Shown one piece after another: positions 31,201 through 40,228 of a stretch of DNA of 64,000 nucleotides (the stretch's first letter is position 1; every line of letters begins with the position of its first letter). Location of the stretch: the NCBI RefSeq assembly GCF_034555375.1, contig NZ_CP140706.1, positions 673,001 through 737,000 of the forward strand, read 5' to 3'. This stretch comes from Pseudomonas sp. B33.4. Its GTDB lineage: Bacteria > Pseudomonadota > Gammaproteobacteria > Pseudomonadales > Pseudomonadaceae. Below the pieces are notes generated by a model. It searched no databases and was not told the origin of the DNA. It saw nothing but the letters and a program-made list of their open reading frames with translations. The translations under genes and the position numbers were made by a program.

Positions 31201-32365
31201 CAGCAGCGCAGCCTTTGCGATCATCGGTTTGCGTGCCCAACCGGGTCAGCCGTTGCTGGCGGCGTGGTGCATTGACGAAAAGCTCGTGCTGATGGACGCA
31301 ACGGCTAACCGCGAGCTTGCTTTATTGGGGCTGACACCTGATCGGCAGGCCGTTTGGTTGCTTGATGCGAGCGCCGGGCAGCTATGGCGCCAGACGCTGG
31401 TTAGCGTCGATACGATGCGGACGGCGTTTGGTAACGGCAGCGTGTTGCTGCATCGCGAAGCCTTGCCCCAAGCCGAACAAGTATGGTCGTCGTGGGCATT
31501 TAGCGAAGTGCTGCCGCACGCAGACGGCCTGCTCGGGCGTACCCGTGAAGGTGTGACGCTGCTACTGCGCGATCAGCAACCGGCACGGATTATCAGCATG
31601 GAAAACCGATGGTCACAGGCTCCTGGTCAGACGCCAAGGCAACTGCAGGAACGTTTGAAATGGCGGCTGGAAGGGCAGTCCCATGCCGCGTTTTTACCCA
31701 TTGAAAACACCGGCAATCGTTACCAGTACTACGTTCCGACGCTCGATCGGCTGTTCGAGGTGTCCGCACGGGACGATGGACAATGGGCAACATTTCTCGG
31801 TACGCGTGATGGGGGCAATCCGCTACTGTTCGACCCCATTGACGAATTGCTCTTCAGTGCCGGAGCGGTCGATGGCGTTTGGTTGCCGGGCAGTTATGCG
31901 CATCGTGACGAGGAAGTCATGGCGCTGGAATTGAGTGAAGATCTGGCCGACGTGCAGCCATTGCTTGCCGACGGCGTTGAAAGGTTGATTCTGACCTTCG
32001 GTTCGCGCACAGAAGGTTATCGGATATCGGCCGAAACCTGGCAGCGTCTGGATTGCATTGTTGTTGATGTGCGACGTCCATCCGAGGGGCGGGTGCCGGA
32101 ACCTGGCTTGCTGGTGCTGGACGTGGCGGAGGGCGGGCATTTGCTGATGTCGCAGGTCGCTGGCCACCTGGTGCTGACCGACCCGGACAATGGGCACAGT
32201 CTGATCGTGCGCGGCGTCGAGGAGCAGGGTGAGTGCGAACTGGCTGTCAAAATGGCTGGCCGTCATTATCTGTTCGCACTCGAGCAGTGGTTGCAGGCTT
32301 TTGCGGCAGTGCAGGACGGTGACGCCATTGCCAGCCTGGCGGTGGTGGCTGAACATTTGCCCTGA
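25205..32365 (+). CDS. Large clostridial toxin-like glycosylating toxin (2386 residues)
   Basis: A single 2386-residue protein without signal peptide. Residues about 1-105 are helical, like the membrane-localisation bundle of TcdB. Residues about 108-580 match the LCT glucosyltransferase: HFVWVGG (Trp116), AAASDVVR (Asp283, Arg286), the metal-binding SDMDYLPP (Asp299-Met-Asp301), ALTGPGA, and Trp543 in the position of TcdB Trp520. Such enzymes glycosylate Rho/Ras GTPases in host cells. Residues about 815-950 carry a Cys828-His915-Asp934 set (GRRCYPLALL, DTGDHALLVA, YRFYDPNF) resembling C58/PaToxP proteases. Residues about 1130-1320 include long hydrophobic helices of a TcdA/TcdB-type pore, followed by GAFTVEDGVL, which aligns with TcdB GVFTLLDDKI. 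The rest is beta-rich without CROP repeats. AAGGA precedes the ATG; a terminator follows. Host and target are unknown. Confidence 0.9.
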   Translation: MGVMEQYVGGFNVISPDEYSALKRTFKALSGSAEYAMLVALYENAGQATSLTEKLQVVTLFLENLERLSHRNSAPVPVLINTVENKLRDYAGRLAGTVNMLSDVSSPVPAIMHFVWVGGSEVGSIQRDYMNIWRQVLAAENYQFNLWYDSDALLAFEMNRVISDSARVDAMESGGDTVTSPSELAKMIEDRARVLKREMFEYLQLPQWQGHADQARIDLMVRAYGKDRATLEAFRQRCLQSHRQMAGTDLQLRDVGREFAGHFLQDVYQREVSMRGNFAAASDVVRLQAEYLQGGRYSDMDYLPPLADKLGGVDISGFSDEQRLGVLQLLLNHDETLMPGRDRLRYTDHTDTLPVTHLDALLAFARSKPGVEAVFVAPREVHSPQHGLRMGTQFSREMNAYLLAQPQSEMTLAVMQLIRFNYDCLQTVEQSAIASSVDWSQTERLLDVIENVMNEKIAQGQLTRTLQDFLGKLSEAILNYYRDGIRVGARGTIALTGPGAAVTGLKNHVETHLLSDNEVTVQERLRLAEGYNVQTEEEAISGWTVNDDEVQWLAKEREKWKAGKLKSRYTGQLADLLQPQQTLTFKQGWPMVGGKPVLLTAVLQQLMDDLGEPFVRAMRDKLSGDITFTKGFSIGFDNRQLILAQPVRALPVSLGAESSNNLNELFSRIAHDSLPIEQLSPLVRVMLGGIFGATSLDDVGFTEVWQTVRDLAVATDGDGTFARYDAVEKAIRQRQSPDFEAGLARGEVPGILTSRELKVQALFEPLTLRQWGERIGQINRTAQGEYRSRILQRSAQVREMFVEAGATSARQLSQDLLMHNASDPGRRCYPLALLMGAAVAAGESAERTLVGHVATANVNHQELSSQALLSALNELRALPGSAIGESRGLQSLDTVIQTLEAKTASSVFLLDTGDHALLVAKVQAGDQFVYRFYDPNFAIYAFAKGAQVKLGVERYLSAGDSALAKLYGLGEMAAARFNVIELNTAAIAARKLSSGLRLDSFLHIPSSDSQRVPVWTKQAVARQRSLSENARMGASLAQMDARYWAQEFTQATQQLRSEHSLGREYLPLLETLKPQADGGFSVTLVDAQNRHPARTVSTADPRFTQLKQHLHESVKAGNPGGPAEADGGSRLSFAFAIQTLISEMRHREYLAGDQVPGLSIALQVQVYVSYAQLGFGVVSDTAQMINLVRQAVASEQALLLRQSSLSGRVLGRAATGVGFALSLVNIGFDIYNLSLAENHEQRSRFSTSLAFNAVALGLDIAALAAGGTVGAAAAFLSVPLLGIGIGATAIASNLGQIADKATAVGNHLRAIQNAYNPGAFTVEDGVLQFPPEAVITHLDLQDRRVRFDSQRLYPWGGGALELPQYNDDPRQIHRSLNIRHAFGLPESATLNIHRAAAPHTVVLPCTPLCYYGYEYQLGGAGYVYEPLPGEQVEPRIASERPAPNWYSLLNPFTALTDTLTNQLDGRIHTRYPQLRNSAADKLEYDEQGNRRFYLHSTPSLKHILYKLHPVYKPTTISVVLDEQVRQLAVPTLPVECQQKLSYEISATSDRCQLRLTPGLKTVKFNGATQWLVHAPWASIEQVSFDVLPKMDVDPPQTYLAGHQLTVDGIVLSAFEGLIELAGGELFQLDWQRNALCLVSITLGDDKNTPRDVLAHLRKRDKEMRLGTGYVTLQRFKVALNPASLDVRTTAFYDVAQKRVLYARDLPGEVNEGLMLGAANATHAWFYHPDHATVWRVDVVTGSVVHRYRLLSLESGTKITTFGQLADGTLRVSQQLVEQKSVKVRTTLEFHLSDHEVILTDIHMWSPGLENSFLKPEVGTRIAFFRHRQKKTRPYADGTAQMASSISAWTYAPYIHARAYSFAQLLEWAWIGAHHDRYFRADGGSDEDRVMLMPRSADPAAALLFYSQQSQTLSHGIELRDNVFWHKALAKNVIEVTRVGESFLATQNDGRLFEIDLGAKDDNWLSELDRNVLKFVGLSRHWLQQNPDWLAALPALAREYSSAAFAIIGLRAQPGQPLLAAWCIDEKLVLMDATANRELALLGLTPDRQAVWLLDASAGQLWRQTLVSVDTMRTAFGNGSVLLHREALPQAEQVWSSWAFSEVLPHADGLLGRTREGVTLLLRDQQPARIISMENRWSQAPGQTPRQLQERLKWRLEGQSHAAFLPIENTGNRYQYYVPTLDRLFEVSARDDGQWATFLGTRDGGNPLLFDPIDELLFSAGAVDGVWLPGSYAHRDEEVMALELSEDLADVQPLLADGVERLILTFGSRTEGYRISAETWQRLDCIVVDVRRPSEGRVPEPGLLVLDVAEGGHLLMSQVAGHLVLTDPDNGHSLIVRGVEEQGECELAVKMAGRHYLFALEQWLQAFAAVQDGDAIASLAVVAEHLP

Positions 32366-32387
32366 GCGGTAAATTCATTTGAACAAT

Positions 32388-32424
32388 AAAACGCCGCGGA
32401 CATTGTCGTTCGCGGCGTTTTTGT
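32388..32424 (+). terminator. Rho-independent terminator after the toxin gene
   Basis: AACGCCGCG and CGCGGCGTT form a 9-bp GC-rich stem followed by TTTGTTTT, 23 bases after the toxin stop codon. It indicates that the toxin is a single-gene transcript separate from the three genes downstream. Confidence 0.9.
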
Positions 32425-32451
32425 TTTGGCAGTTAAACCGAGGTCGGGCGC

Positions 32452-32484
32452 TCAAGGCACCAGATAATCTTTGACCCCGGTAAA
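32452..32484 (-). pseudogene. Relict of the 3' end of a marC gene
   Basis: Read on the minus strand this encodes FTGVKDYLVP followed by TGA, which matches the end of the intact MarC at 35241 (FTGIKGYLVP, TGA). The surrounding bases also match, with CTCAAGGCACCAG identical in both places (32451-32463 and 35240-35252). The similarity stops upstream of the Phe codon. Differences fall largely at third codon positions, as expected from a diverged allele that was once under protein selection. No other part of marC was seen here. It lies between the toxin terminator and the three-gene cassette. Confidence 0.7.
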
Positions 32485-32704
32485 ACGCCTGTCGCATGGA
32501 TAGATGAAAATGTGTATGCCTTCAGAAGTTACTCTCGATACTGTTAATGTAAACAATGTTCTTGATAATATTTTGTTAAATATGTTGGTGGGGTTTTTCT
32601 GTGATTTCCAGGTTGTGCTGTTTATGGTGTTTGGTGCCTGTCGATGTTGCTTGGATTAAAGCGATGACAGGTCATTAAATGATCATAATCGAAAAGGAAT
32701 TAAC

Positions 32705-33487
32705 ATGAGTGTAGACATTAGTGTCATTCCGCCGCTCGCTGAACGTTTGACGTTTATTCGTGAAATCAAATTGCTCACGCCTGCGCCGAAAACCAGGAGT
32801 CGCGTGCTTTCCGTTAAAAGTTACTCGGCGCTTGGGAGCAGTGGCAGCCAAAGTGCAGTATTGCTGGGTGATACGCTGCTGAACTATATGGAGGGAATGA
32901 GCCGGGATGAGAGGCGTGAGATAAGAAATAGTGTGAGACTTGCCCAGATTCTGAGTAATAAGTACAAAGACGAAAAGCTCGATCTTGCAGCGTGGCTGGA
33001 TATATATGCCAAGGCACTGAATTATATGGGTTGGTACTCGGATCGCAAACCCGGCGAGAAAAAGTATGATGATTTTTCCGGCGATATCTCCAGCAAGATG
33101 GTCGAGGTCGTCCGGGAACTGGGCAACGAGCCGATGCTGGATAACACGCTGGCCTCCTTTGCTGCACTGAAAAAACATAAAGCGGGATTAGCCTCTTATG
33201 CAAAGGAAAGTCTCTGGGGGCAGTCGTTTCAGACAATGCCGTCCGGACGCGACGAGCAAGGGCGAATCACGCTGGTCTTAAATCATTCAAGGCTGAATGC
33301 CACGCGCCAAGTGGAGAATTTCCTTTTCTGTCACTGGCGCTCGGGTGAAGTTCTACTGCGTCATAACTATCTTAGCTTTTTCCTCGACAGAAGCGCCTAC
33401 GCACAAGTTCGTGCCGAAGTAGAGGCTGTTATCGAAGAGGATGACATGAGGGAAATTGAATTGCGGCTGGAATCGATTGGCGCGTGA
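32705..33487 (+). CDS. Unrecognised protein, first of a three-gene cassette
   Basis: A 260-residue soluble protein with no signal peptide and no family I recognise. Residues about 50-165 look helical and include AAWLDIYAKALNYMGWYSDR; residues about 172-260 look beta-rich then helical (GRITLVLNHS, ENFLFCHWRSGEVLLRH, YAQVRAEVEAVIEEDD). The same order, with an (A/Y)xxxMGW segment and a similar ending, is seen in the next gene, and weakly in the third. AAGGAA lies 7 bases before the ATG. The upstream 32485-32704 region is strongly AT-rich (15 G/C in the 60 bases 32521-32580), unlike the GC-rich surroundings, which suggests acquired DNA. A role beside the toxin is possible but not shown. Confidence 0.8.
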   Translation: MSVDISVIPPLAERLTFIREIKLLTPAPKTRSRVLSVKSYSALGSSGSQSAVLLGDTLLNYMEGMSRDERREIRNSVRLAQILSNKYKDEKLDLAAWLDIYAKALNYMGWYSDRKPGEKKYDDFSGDISSKMVEVVRELGNEPMLDNTLASFAALKKHKAGLASYAKESLWGQSFQTMPSGRDEQGRITLVLNHSRLNATRQVENFLFCHWRSGEVLLRHNYLSFFLDRSAYAQVRAEVEAVIEEDDMREIELRLESIGA

Positions 33488-33600
33488 AGTATGGCGTAAG
33501 TTTACTTGTTGTAATGTTCTTTCTGTTGCTGTGAGTTTGGTGTTTGGTTAGTTTGCTTCTCAAGCCGCAACGGCTTTTTTATAAATATAGGGAAATAGCA

Positions 33601-34419
33601 ATGAATGATGTGGTGGCTGTAAAAATGAATGAGGCGGAAAGTCTCGCGTTTATCGAAAACTGCTGTAAGGAAAGCATCGCTGTTCTGCAGGGTTCGCGTT
33701 CGATCATGCCTTTCGCCCGGGCATTCAAATTGGACCTGCCCGACAAGGATACCTTGAATAAAGCGGTACTTAACTCGACGATGATCGCCTTTCCTGAAGG
33801 TATGAAGCGTCGCCATAAAACCATTATCAAGCGTACGTTTCTGTTTGCTGACTTGTCTGCGCAGATCAAATACCCGAACAAAGAAGATGCTGCGAAGCGT
33901 CTGTCCTACATGCTCCAGGGTTTGAATGCCATGGGCTGGGCACATTTCGGTAAGCCTGAGACCTTTGAGGAAACCGTCGCCACTGGCGTAACCATGTCGA
34001 ATCTGGTTGTGGATATCGCCAAGGCTGCGCTGGGTGCAGTGGGCGTTGGAACTATTGGTGAAGTGATGAAGCTGGGGGCAGACGCGGCCATCAAAGGCCT
34101 CGAAGGTAACGCCGAGGCTCTGAAGCTTTATGAGAAAAATGGCAAGAAGGCCGGTGGTTCGAACTTCGGCGTGATGAGCGCGGCCGAAAGTAAAGACGAT
34201 GATATTTACCTTACCGTAGGCTCGATAAGCTACAGCATTCAATCCGGCAGCTCGCATATTGCGTTCTTCGACAAAACCGATTCTTCTTCCAGTGTGATCA
34301 AAGGCCATGGCGTATTTACCATGTACCCCGACGAAGATTTCACCTCGAAGAAAGAAGCGGCAGCCAATCGCTTCTACGAAGCGATCGATGCTGCTCTTGA
34401 AATGGAATTCGGTTTCTGA
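33601..34419 (+). CDS. Unrecognised protein, second of the three-gene cassette
   Basis: A 272-residue protein from the ATG at 33601 (AGGGAAATAGCA upstream); an in-frame start 57 bases earlier lacks a binding site. Residues about 50-115 are helical and include KRLSYMLQGLNAMGWAHFGK, which aligns with ALNYMGW of the preceding protein. A small-residue, weakly hydrophobic stretch follows (SNLVVDIAKAALGAVGVGTI, about 133-152), which could be membrane-active. The C-terminal 85 residues look beta-rich (IYLTVGSISYSIQSGSSHIA) and end in a helix. It lacks Cys-rich or catalytic motifs I know. Similar overall plan to both neighbours suggests gene duplication and divergence. Confidence 0.8.
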   Translation: MNDVVAVKMNEAESLAFIENCCKESIAVLQGSRSIMPFARAFKLDLPDKDTLNKAVLNSTMIAFPEGMKRRHKTIIKRTFLFADLSAQIKYPNKEDAAKRLSYMLQGLNAMGWAHFGKPETFEETVATGVTMSNLVVDIAKAALGAVGVGTIGEVMKLGADAAIKGLEGNAEALKLYEKNGKKAGGSNFGVMSAAESKDDDIYLTVGSISYSIQSGSSHIAFFDKTDSSSSVIKGHGVFTMYPDEDFTSKKEAAANRFYEAIDAALEMEFGF

Positions 34420-34469
34420 TTTTTCAGGTCAGGCGCTCTGCGCCTGACCTCTTCATGGATTGATAAAGT

Positions 34470-35153
34470 ATGAAATATCATGGATATGCCAACGCCGGAT
34501 GCCTGTTGGCATGCGCCACATCGCTACCTGGCCAACATCTGAAAGATATTCTGTCCTCATCTGTTTACATGCAGTTGTCGTGCAATAACAAGTTTCCTTT
34601 GTTTGCAGACTATAAAGCCTGGAATGACCGCTACTCACAAGTTCAGCGTTTTTGCCTCTATAAACTATCGGGCTGGCTCAGTTATGAGGGGTTTTCAACC
34701 TCGCTCGATAAATCCCTGACGCCGACAGAGATGGTTTGTGCTGCATTGTCAGGGGCTTTATCGGCTGAGGAAAAGTGTCTGCTGGAGCGGCTGATGCAGG
34801 ATTTTTCGCAATTGAATGCCGACAGCAAAGCATCGATTTTATTCAGGCAGCGCGCAGTTGAATCAGTTTCGCCAGTCTTGGAAGGAGAAGGAGTCGTCAA
34901 TCGTGTCCGAGTCCAGGTCGGCGTCGTTGACGATAAATCCACGGTGAAATGCGTGATACTTAACATCGCAACGCGCCAACCTGTCGAAGCCTGCTTTTTG
35001 CGGCAGGAATTCACATTGGGTGAGATGGTTGAAAGTATTCATGCAGAGTACTTTGTCGCGCAGCTGGATGAGGATTATGCCGATTCCAAAAGAGCCATGG
35101 TGCTCAGAACTCTCGACGGAAGAGAAACCATGGAAATCGAGCGGTTTGTCTAA
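34470..35153 (+). CDS. Unrecognised protein, third of the three-gene cassette
   Basis: A 227-residue soluble protein, 50 bases after the second gene. A helical front half contains ADYKAWNDRYSQVQRFCLYK followed by LSGWLSYEGF, comparable in position to the AAWLDIYAKALNYMGW segment of the first protein. A beta-rich back half follows (NRVRVQVGVVDDKSTVKCVI, then an acidic DEDYADSKRAM). It has seven Cys residues, more than its partners. No known family was recognised. It converges with marC across an 87-base gap. The shared plan with the two preceding proteins is weaker here, so its membership in the same family is tentative. Confidence 0.78.
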   Translation: MKYHGYANAGCLLACATSLPGQHLKDILSSSVYMQLSCNNKFPLFADYKAWNDRYSQVQRFCLYKLSGWLSYEGFSTSLDKSLTPTEMVCAALSGALSAEEKCLLERLMQDFSQLNADSKASILFRQRAVESVSPVLEGEGVVNRVRVQVGVVDDKSTVKCVILNIATRQPVEACFLRQEFTLGEMVESIHAEYFVAQLDEDYADSKRAMVLRTLDGRETMEIERFV

Positions 35154-35194
35154 ACCGCTCGATTGAATATTGGTTATAAATGGGCAGGAGGATA

Positions 35195-35210
35195 GAAAGC
35201 TTCGGCTTTC
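35195..35210. terminator. Small UUCG hairpin between the cassette and marC
   Basis: GAAAGC-TTCG-GCTTTC forms a 6-bp stem with a stable tetraloop between two convergent genes. There is no T-tract, so it is only a candidate terminator. Confidence 0.35.
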
Positions 35211-35240
35211 ACATCTGGGGTATCCATCACTGCGTGGCAC

Positions 35241-35837
35241 TCAAGGCACCAGGTAACCCTTTATTCCAGTAAATATGATCTGCGCAGCCAGTGCGCAGAC
35301 GAACAACCCCATCAATCTACTCACTATCTGCAAACCCTGATCCCCCAGAATCTGTTCAATCCGGTTCGACAGATAAAGCACGATCCCGACGGTGAAGCTG
35401 GCCAGTACGATGCTCATGATGGCAGTGAGTTTGTCGTCCCAATGGGGCTGGCTAACGCCCATCACCAACAATGCGCCGATGGTCCCGGGACCGACCGTGA
35501 TAGGAATGGTCAGTGGAACGATGGTTACGTCTTGCTGCACGTTATCGGCCTGCACCGCTGACTTGCCTTGCGCCATACCGAGTGCCGAGATGAACAGCAC
35601 GCTGCCGGCACCGATCCGGAACGCATCCACGGTAATTCCGAATACATCGAAAATCACCCGCCCGAACAAATACAGCAAGACGCTGGAAACAAGCGTGGCC
35701 ACCGCCACTTTCCAGGCCAGGCGCCGTTGCTCCTTGCGCGAATAACCGCGGGTCAGGCTGATAAAGCAGGAGAGCACGAAGAACGGGCTGTAGAGCACCA
35801 GCATCTTCAGGTAAACGCTGAACAACACATGGAGCAT
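35241..35837 (-). CDS. MarC family integral membrane protein
   Basis: A 198-residue inner-membrane protein with six hydrophobic segments, of the MarC/NAAT family. Family motifs include LYSPFFVLSCFISLT at the start, and IVPLTIPITVGPGTIGALLV in the middle (the conserved PLTIPI-GPG segment). Members have been proposed to move neutral amino acids, but the substrate of most is unknown. Its last 11 codons are duplicated as a diverged relict at 32452-32484. It lies upstream, in the minus-strand sense, of nothing obvious; retS on the same strand ends up with its start farther right. Confidence 0.93.
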   Translation of the reverse strand: MLHVLFSVYLKMLVLYSPFFVLSCFISLTRGYSRKEQRRLAWKVAVATLVSSVLLYLFGRVIFDVFGITVDAFRIGAGSVLFISALGMAQGKSAVQADNVQQDVTIVPLTIPITVGPGTIGALLVMGVSQPHWDDKLTAIMSIVLASFTVGIVLYLSNRIEQILGDQGLQIVSRLMGLFVCALAAQIIFTGIKGYLVP

Positions 35838-35901
35838 GGTGCAAGCTCACTGGCGAGGGAAGTCGTGGGGGAGTCTATCAGGCGCTACGGGGTCTGTCGG
35901 C

Positions 35902-38679
<2,778 letters not shown>

Positions 38680-38778
38680 GGCGAAATCCCTTCGTAGGTT
38701 GATGCCAGAATATAACGATGCGCGGCGGCGGAACAGCCCGGCGAGGAACGGTATCCCTCGCCGGACTTGAGGTACAGC

Positions 38779-40074
38779 TTATTCCTGGGTTTCGCCACGT
38801 TCACGGGCAATGGCGCGGTAGCCAATGTCCTTGCGGTAGAAGCAGCCTTCCCAGTCGATGGCGGCCGCCAGCTTGTAGGCTTGCTGCTGCGCTTCACCGA
38901 CGCTGGCGCCCATTGCAGTGGCGCAGAGTACGCGACCGCCGGCGGTGACGACGTTGCCGTCTTTCAGCGCGGTGCCGGCGTGGAAGACTTTGCCTTCCAG
39001 CTTCGCGGCTGCGTCCAGACCGTTGATCGCTGCGCCCTTGGCGTAATCGCCCGGGTAACCGCCAGCGGCCAGCACGATGCCGACGCTCGGACGTGGATCC
39101 CACTGCGCTTCAACCTTGTCCAGCGCTTGCGCCAGCGCGGCTTCGACCAGCAGCACCAGGCTCGATTGCAGACGCAGCATTACCGGTTGGGTTTCCGGAT
39201 CACCGAATCGGCAGTTGAACTCGATAACTTTCGGGTTACCGGCCTTGTCGATCATCAGACCGGCATAGAGGAAACCGGTGTAGACGTTGCCTTCTTCGGC
39301 CATGCCGCGCACGGTCGGCCAGATCACCAGATCCATTACGCGCTTGTGCACGTCGGCGGTGACCACCGGGGCAGGGGAGTAAGCGCCCATGCCGCCAGTG
39401 TTCGGGCCGCTGTCGCCATCGCCGACGCGTTTGTGGTCCTGGCTGGTGGCCATCGGCAGAACGTTTTTGCCGTCGACCATGACGATGAACGAAGCTTCTT
39501 CGCCGTCGAGGAATTCTTCGATGACCACACGCGAACCGGCATCACCGAAAGCGTTGCCAGCGAGCATGTCGCGCACGGCGTCTTCGGCTTCGGCGAGGGT
39601 CATGGCGACGATCACGCCTTTACCGGCGGCCAGGCCATCGGCCTTGATCACGATTGGAGCGCCTTTTTCACGCAGATAAGCCAGAGCCGGCTCGATCTCT
39701 GTGAAGTTCTGGTAGTCGGCGGTCGGGATCTTGTGGCGCGCGAGGAAATCCTTGGTGAAGGCTTTCGAACCTTCCAGTTGCGCGGCACCGGCGGTCGGAC
39801 CGAAGCAGTCCAGGCCACGGGAGCGGAACAGGTCGACAACGCCAGCCACCAGTGGCACTTCCGGGCCGACGATGGTCAGGGAAACGTTTTTTTCGGCGAA
39901 GTCGGCCAGTTGCTCGAGGGCCAGTACGTCGATGGCGACGTTCTCGCACTTGGCTTCAATGGCGGTCCCAGCGTTGCCCGGTGCAACAAAAACCTTCTGC
40001 ACGCGCGGATCCTGAGCCACTTTCCAGGCCAGGGCGTGTTCACGGCCACCGCTGCCAATGATCAAAACATTCAT
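38779..40074 (-). CDS. purD: Phosphoribosylamine-glycine ligase
   Basis: GAR synthetase, second step of purine synthesis, joining glycine to phosphoribosylamine with ATP. From the ATG at 40074 it has 431 residues, full length. It begins MNVLIIGSGGREHALAWK and shows ATP-grasp features: KADGLAAGKGVIVAMTLAEA, VVIEEFLDGEEASFIVMVDG and EFNCRFGDPETQPVM. The frame remains open upstream through a REP pair, but that stretch is not part of the protein. It lies downstream of purH on the same strand. Confidence 0.97.
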   Translation of the reverse strand: MNVLIIGSGGREHALAWKVAQDPRVQKVFVAPGNAGTAIEAKCENVAIDVLALEQLADFAEKNVSLTIVGPEVPLVAGVVDLFRSRGLDCFGPTAGAAQLEGSKAFTKDFLARHKIPTADYQNFTEIEPALAYLREKGAPIVIKADGLAAGKGVIVAMTLAEAEDAVRDMLAGNAFGDAGSRVVIEEFLDGEEASFIVMVDGKNVLPMATSQDHKRVGDGDSGPNTGGMGAYSPAPVVTADVHKRVMDLVIWPTVRGMAEEGNVYTGFLYAGLMIDKAGNPKVIEFNCRFGDPETQPVMLRLQSSLVLLVEAALAQALDKVEAQWDPRPSVGIVLAAGGYPGDYAKGAAINGLDAAAKLEGKVFHAGTALKDGNVVTAGGRVLCATAMGASVGEAQQQAYKLAAAIDWEGCFYRKDIGYRAIARERGETQE

Positions 40075-40125
40075 TTCAAAAACCTCGGATGACGCTAATT
40101 CTGTTGAGCGCCGCAGGGCGCTTTT

Positions 40126-40216
40126 CTGTAGGAGTGAGCCTGCTCGCGATTGCGGTGTGTCAGTCACTGCAGCTTTGACTGACCAATTGCTATCGCGAGC
40201 AGGCTCACTCCTACAG
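40126..40216. repeat. REP-like inverted pair, TAGGAGTGAGCCTGCTCGCG family
   Basis: CTGTAGGAGTGAGCCTGCTC at 40126 and its inverse ending GGCTCACTCCTACAG at 40216 lie between purH and purD, inside the likely operon. Related pairs occur at 48336-48410, 17212-17301 and 62134-62224. Confidence 0.85.
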
Positions 40217-40228
40217 TGGATCGTGTGA

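Noticed and set aside
25205..32365. Mcf/FitD insecticidal toxin as the identity of the large protein
   Set aside because: The protease-like and pore regions recall that family, but the N-terminal half is an LCT glycosyltransferase and the fit regulatory and secretion genes are absent.
32448..35252. The 13-bp CTCAAGGCACCAG repeat as a phage or island attachment site
   Set aside because: No integrase, tRNA gene or phage gene lies in the window, and the similarity extends as protein-coding marC sequence. Duplication of a gene end by recombination explains it better, though site-specific integration is not excluded.
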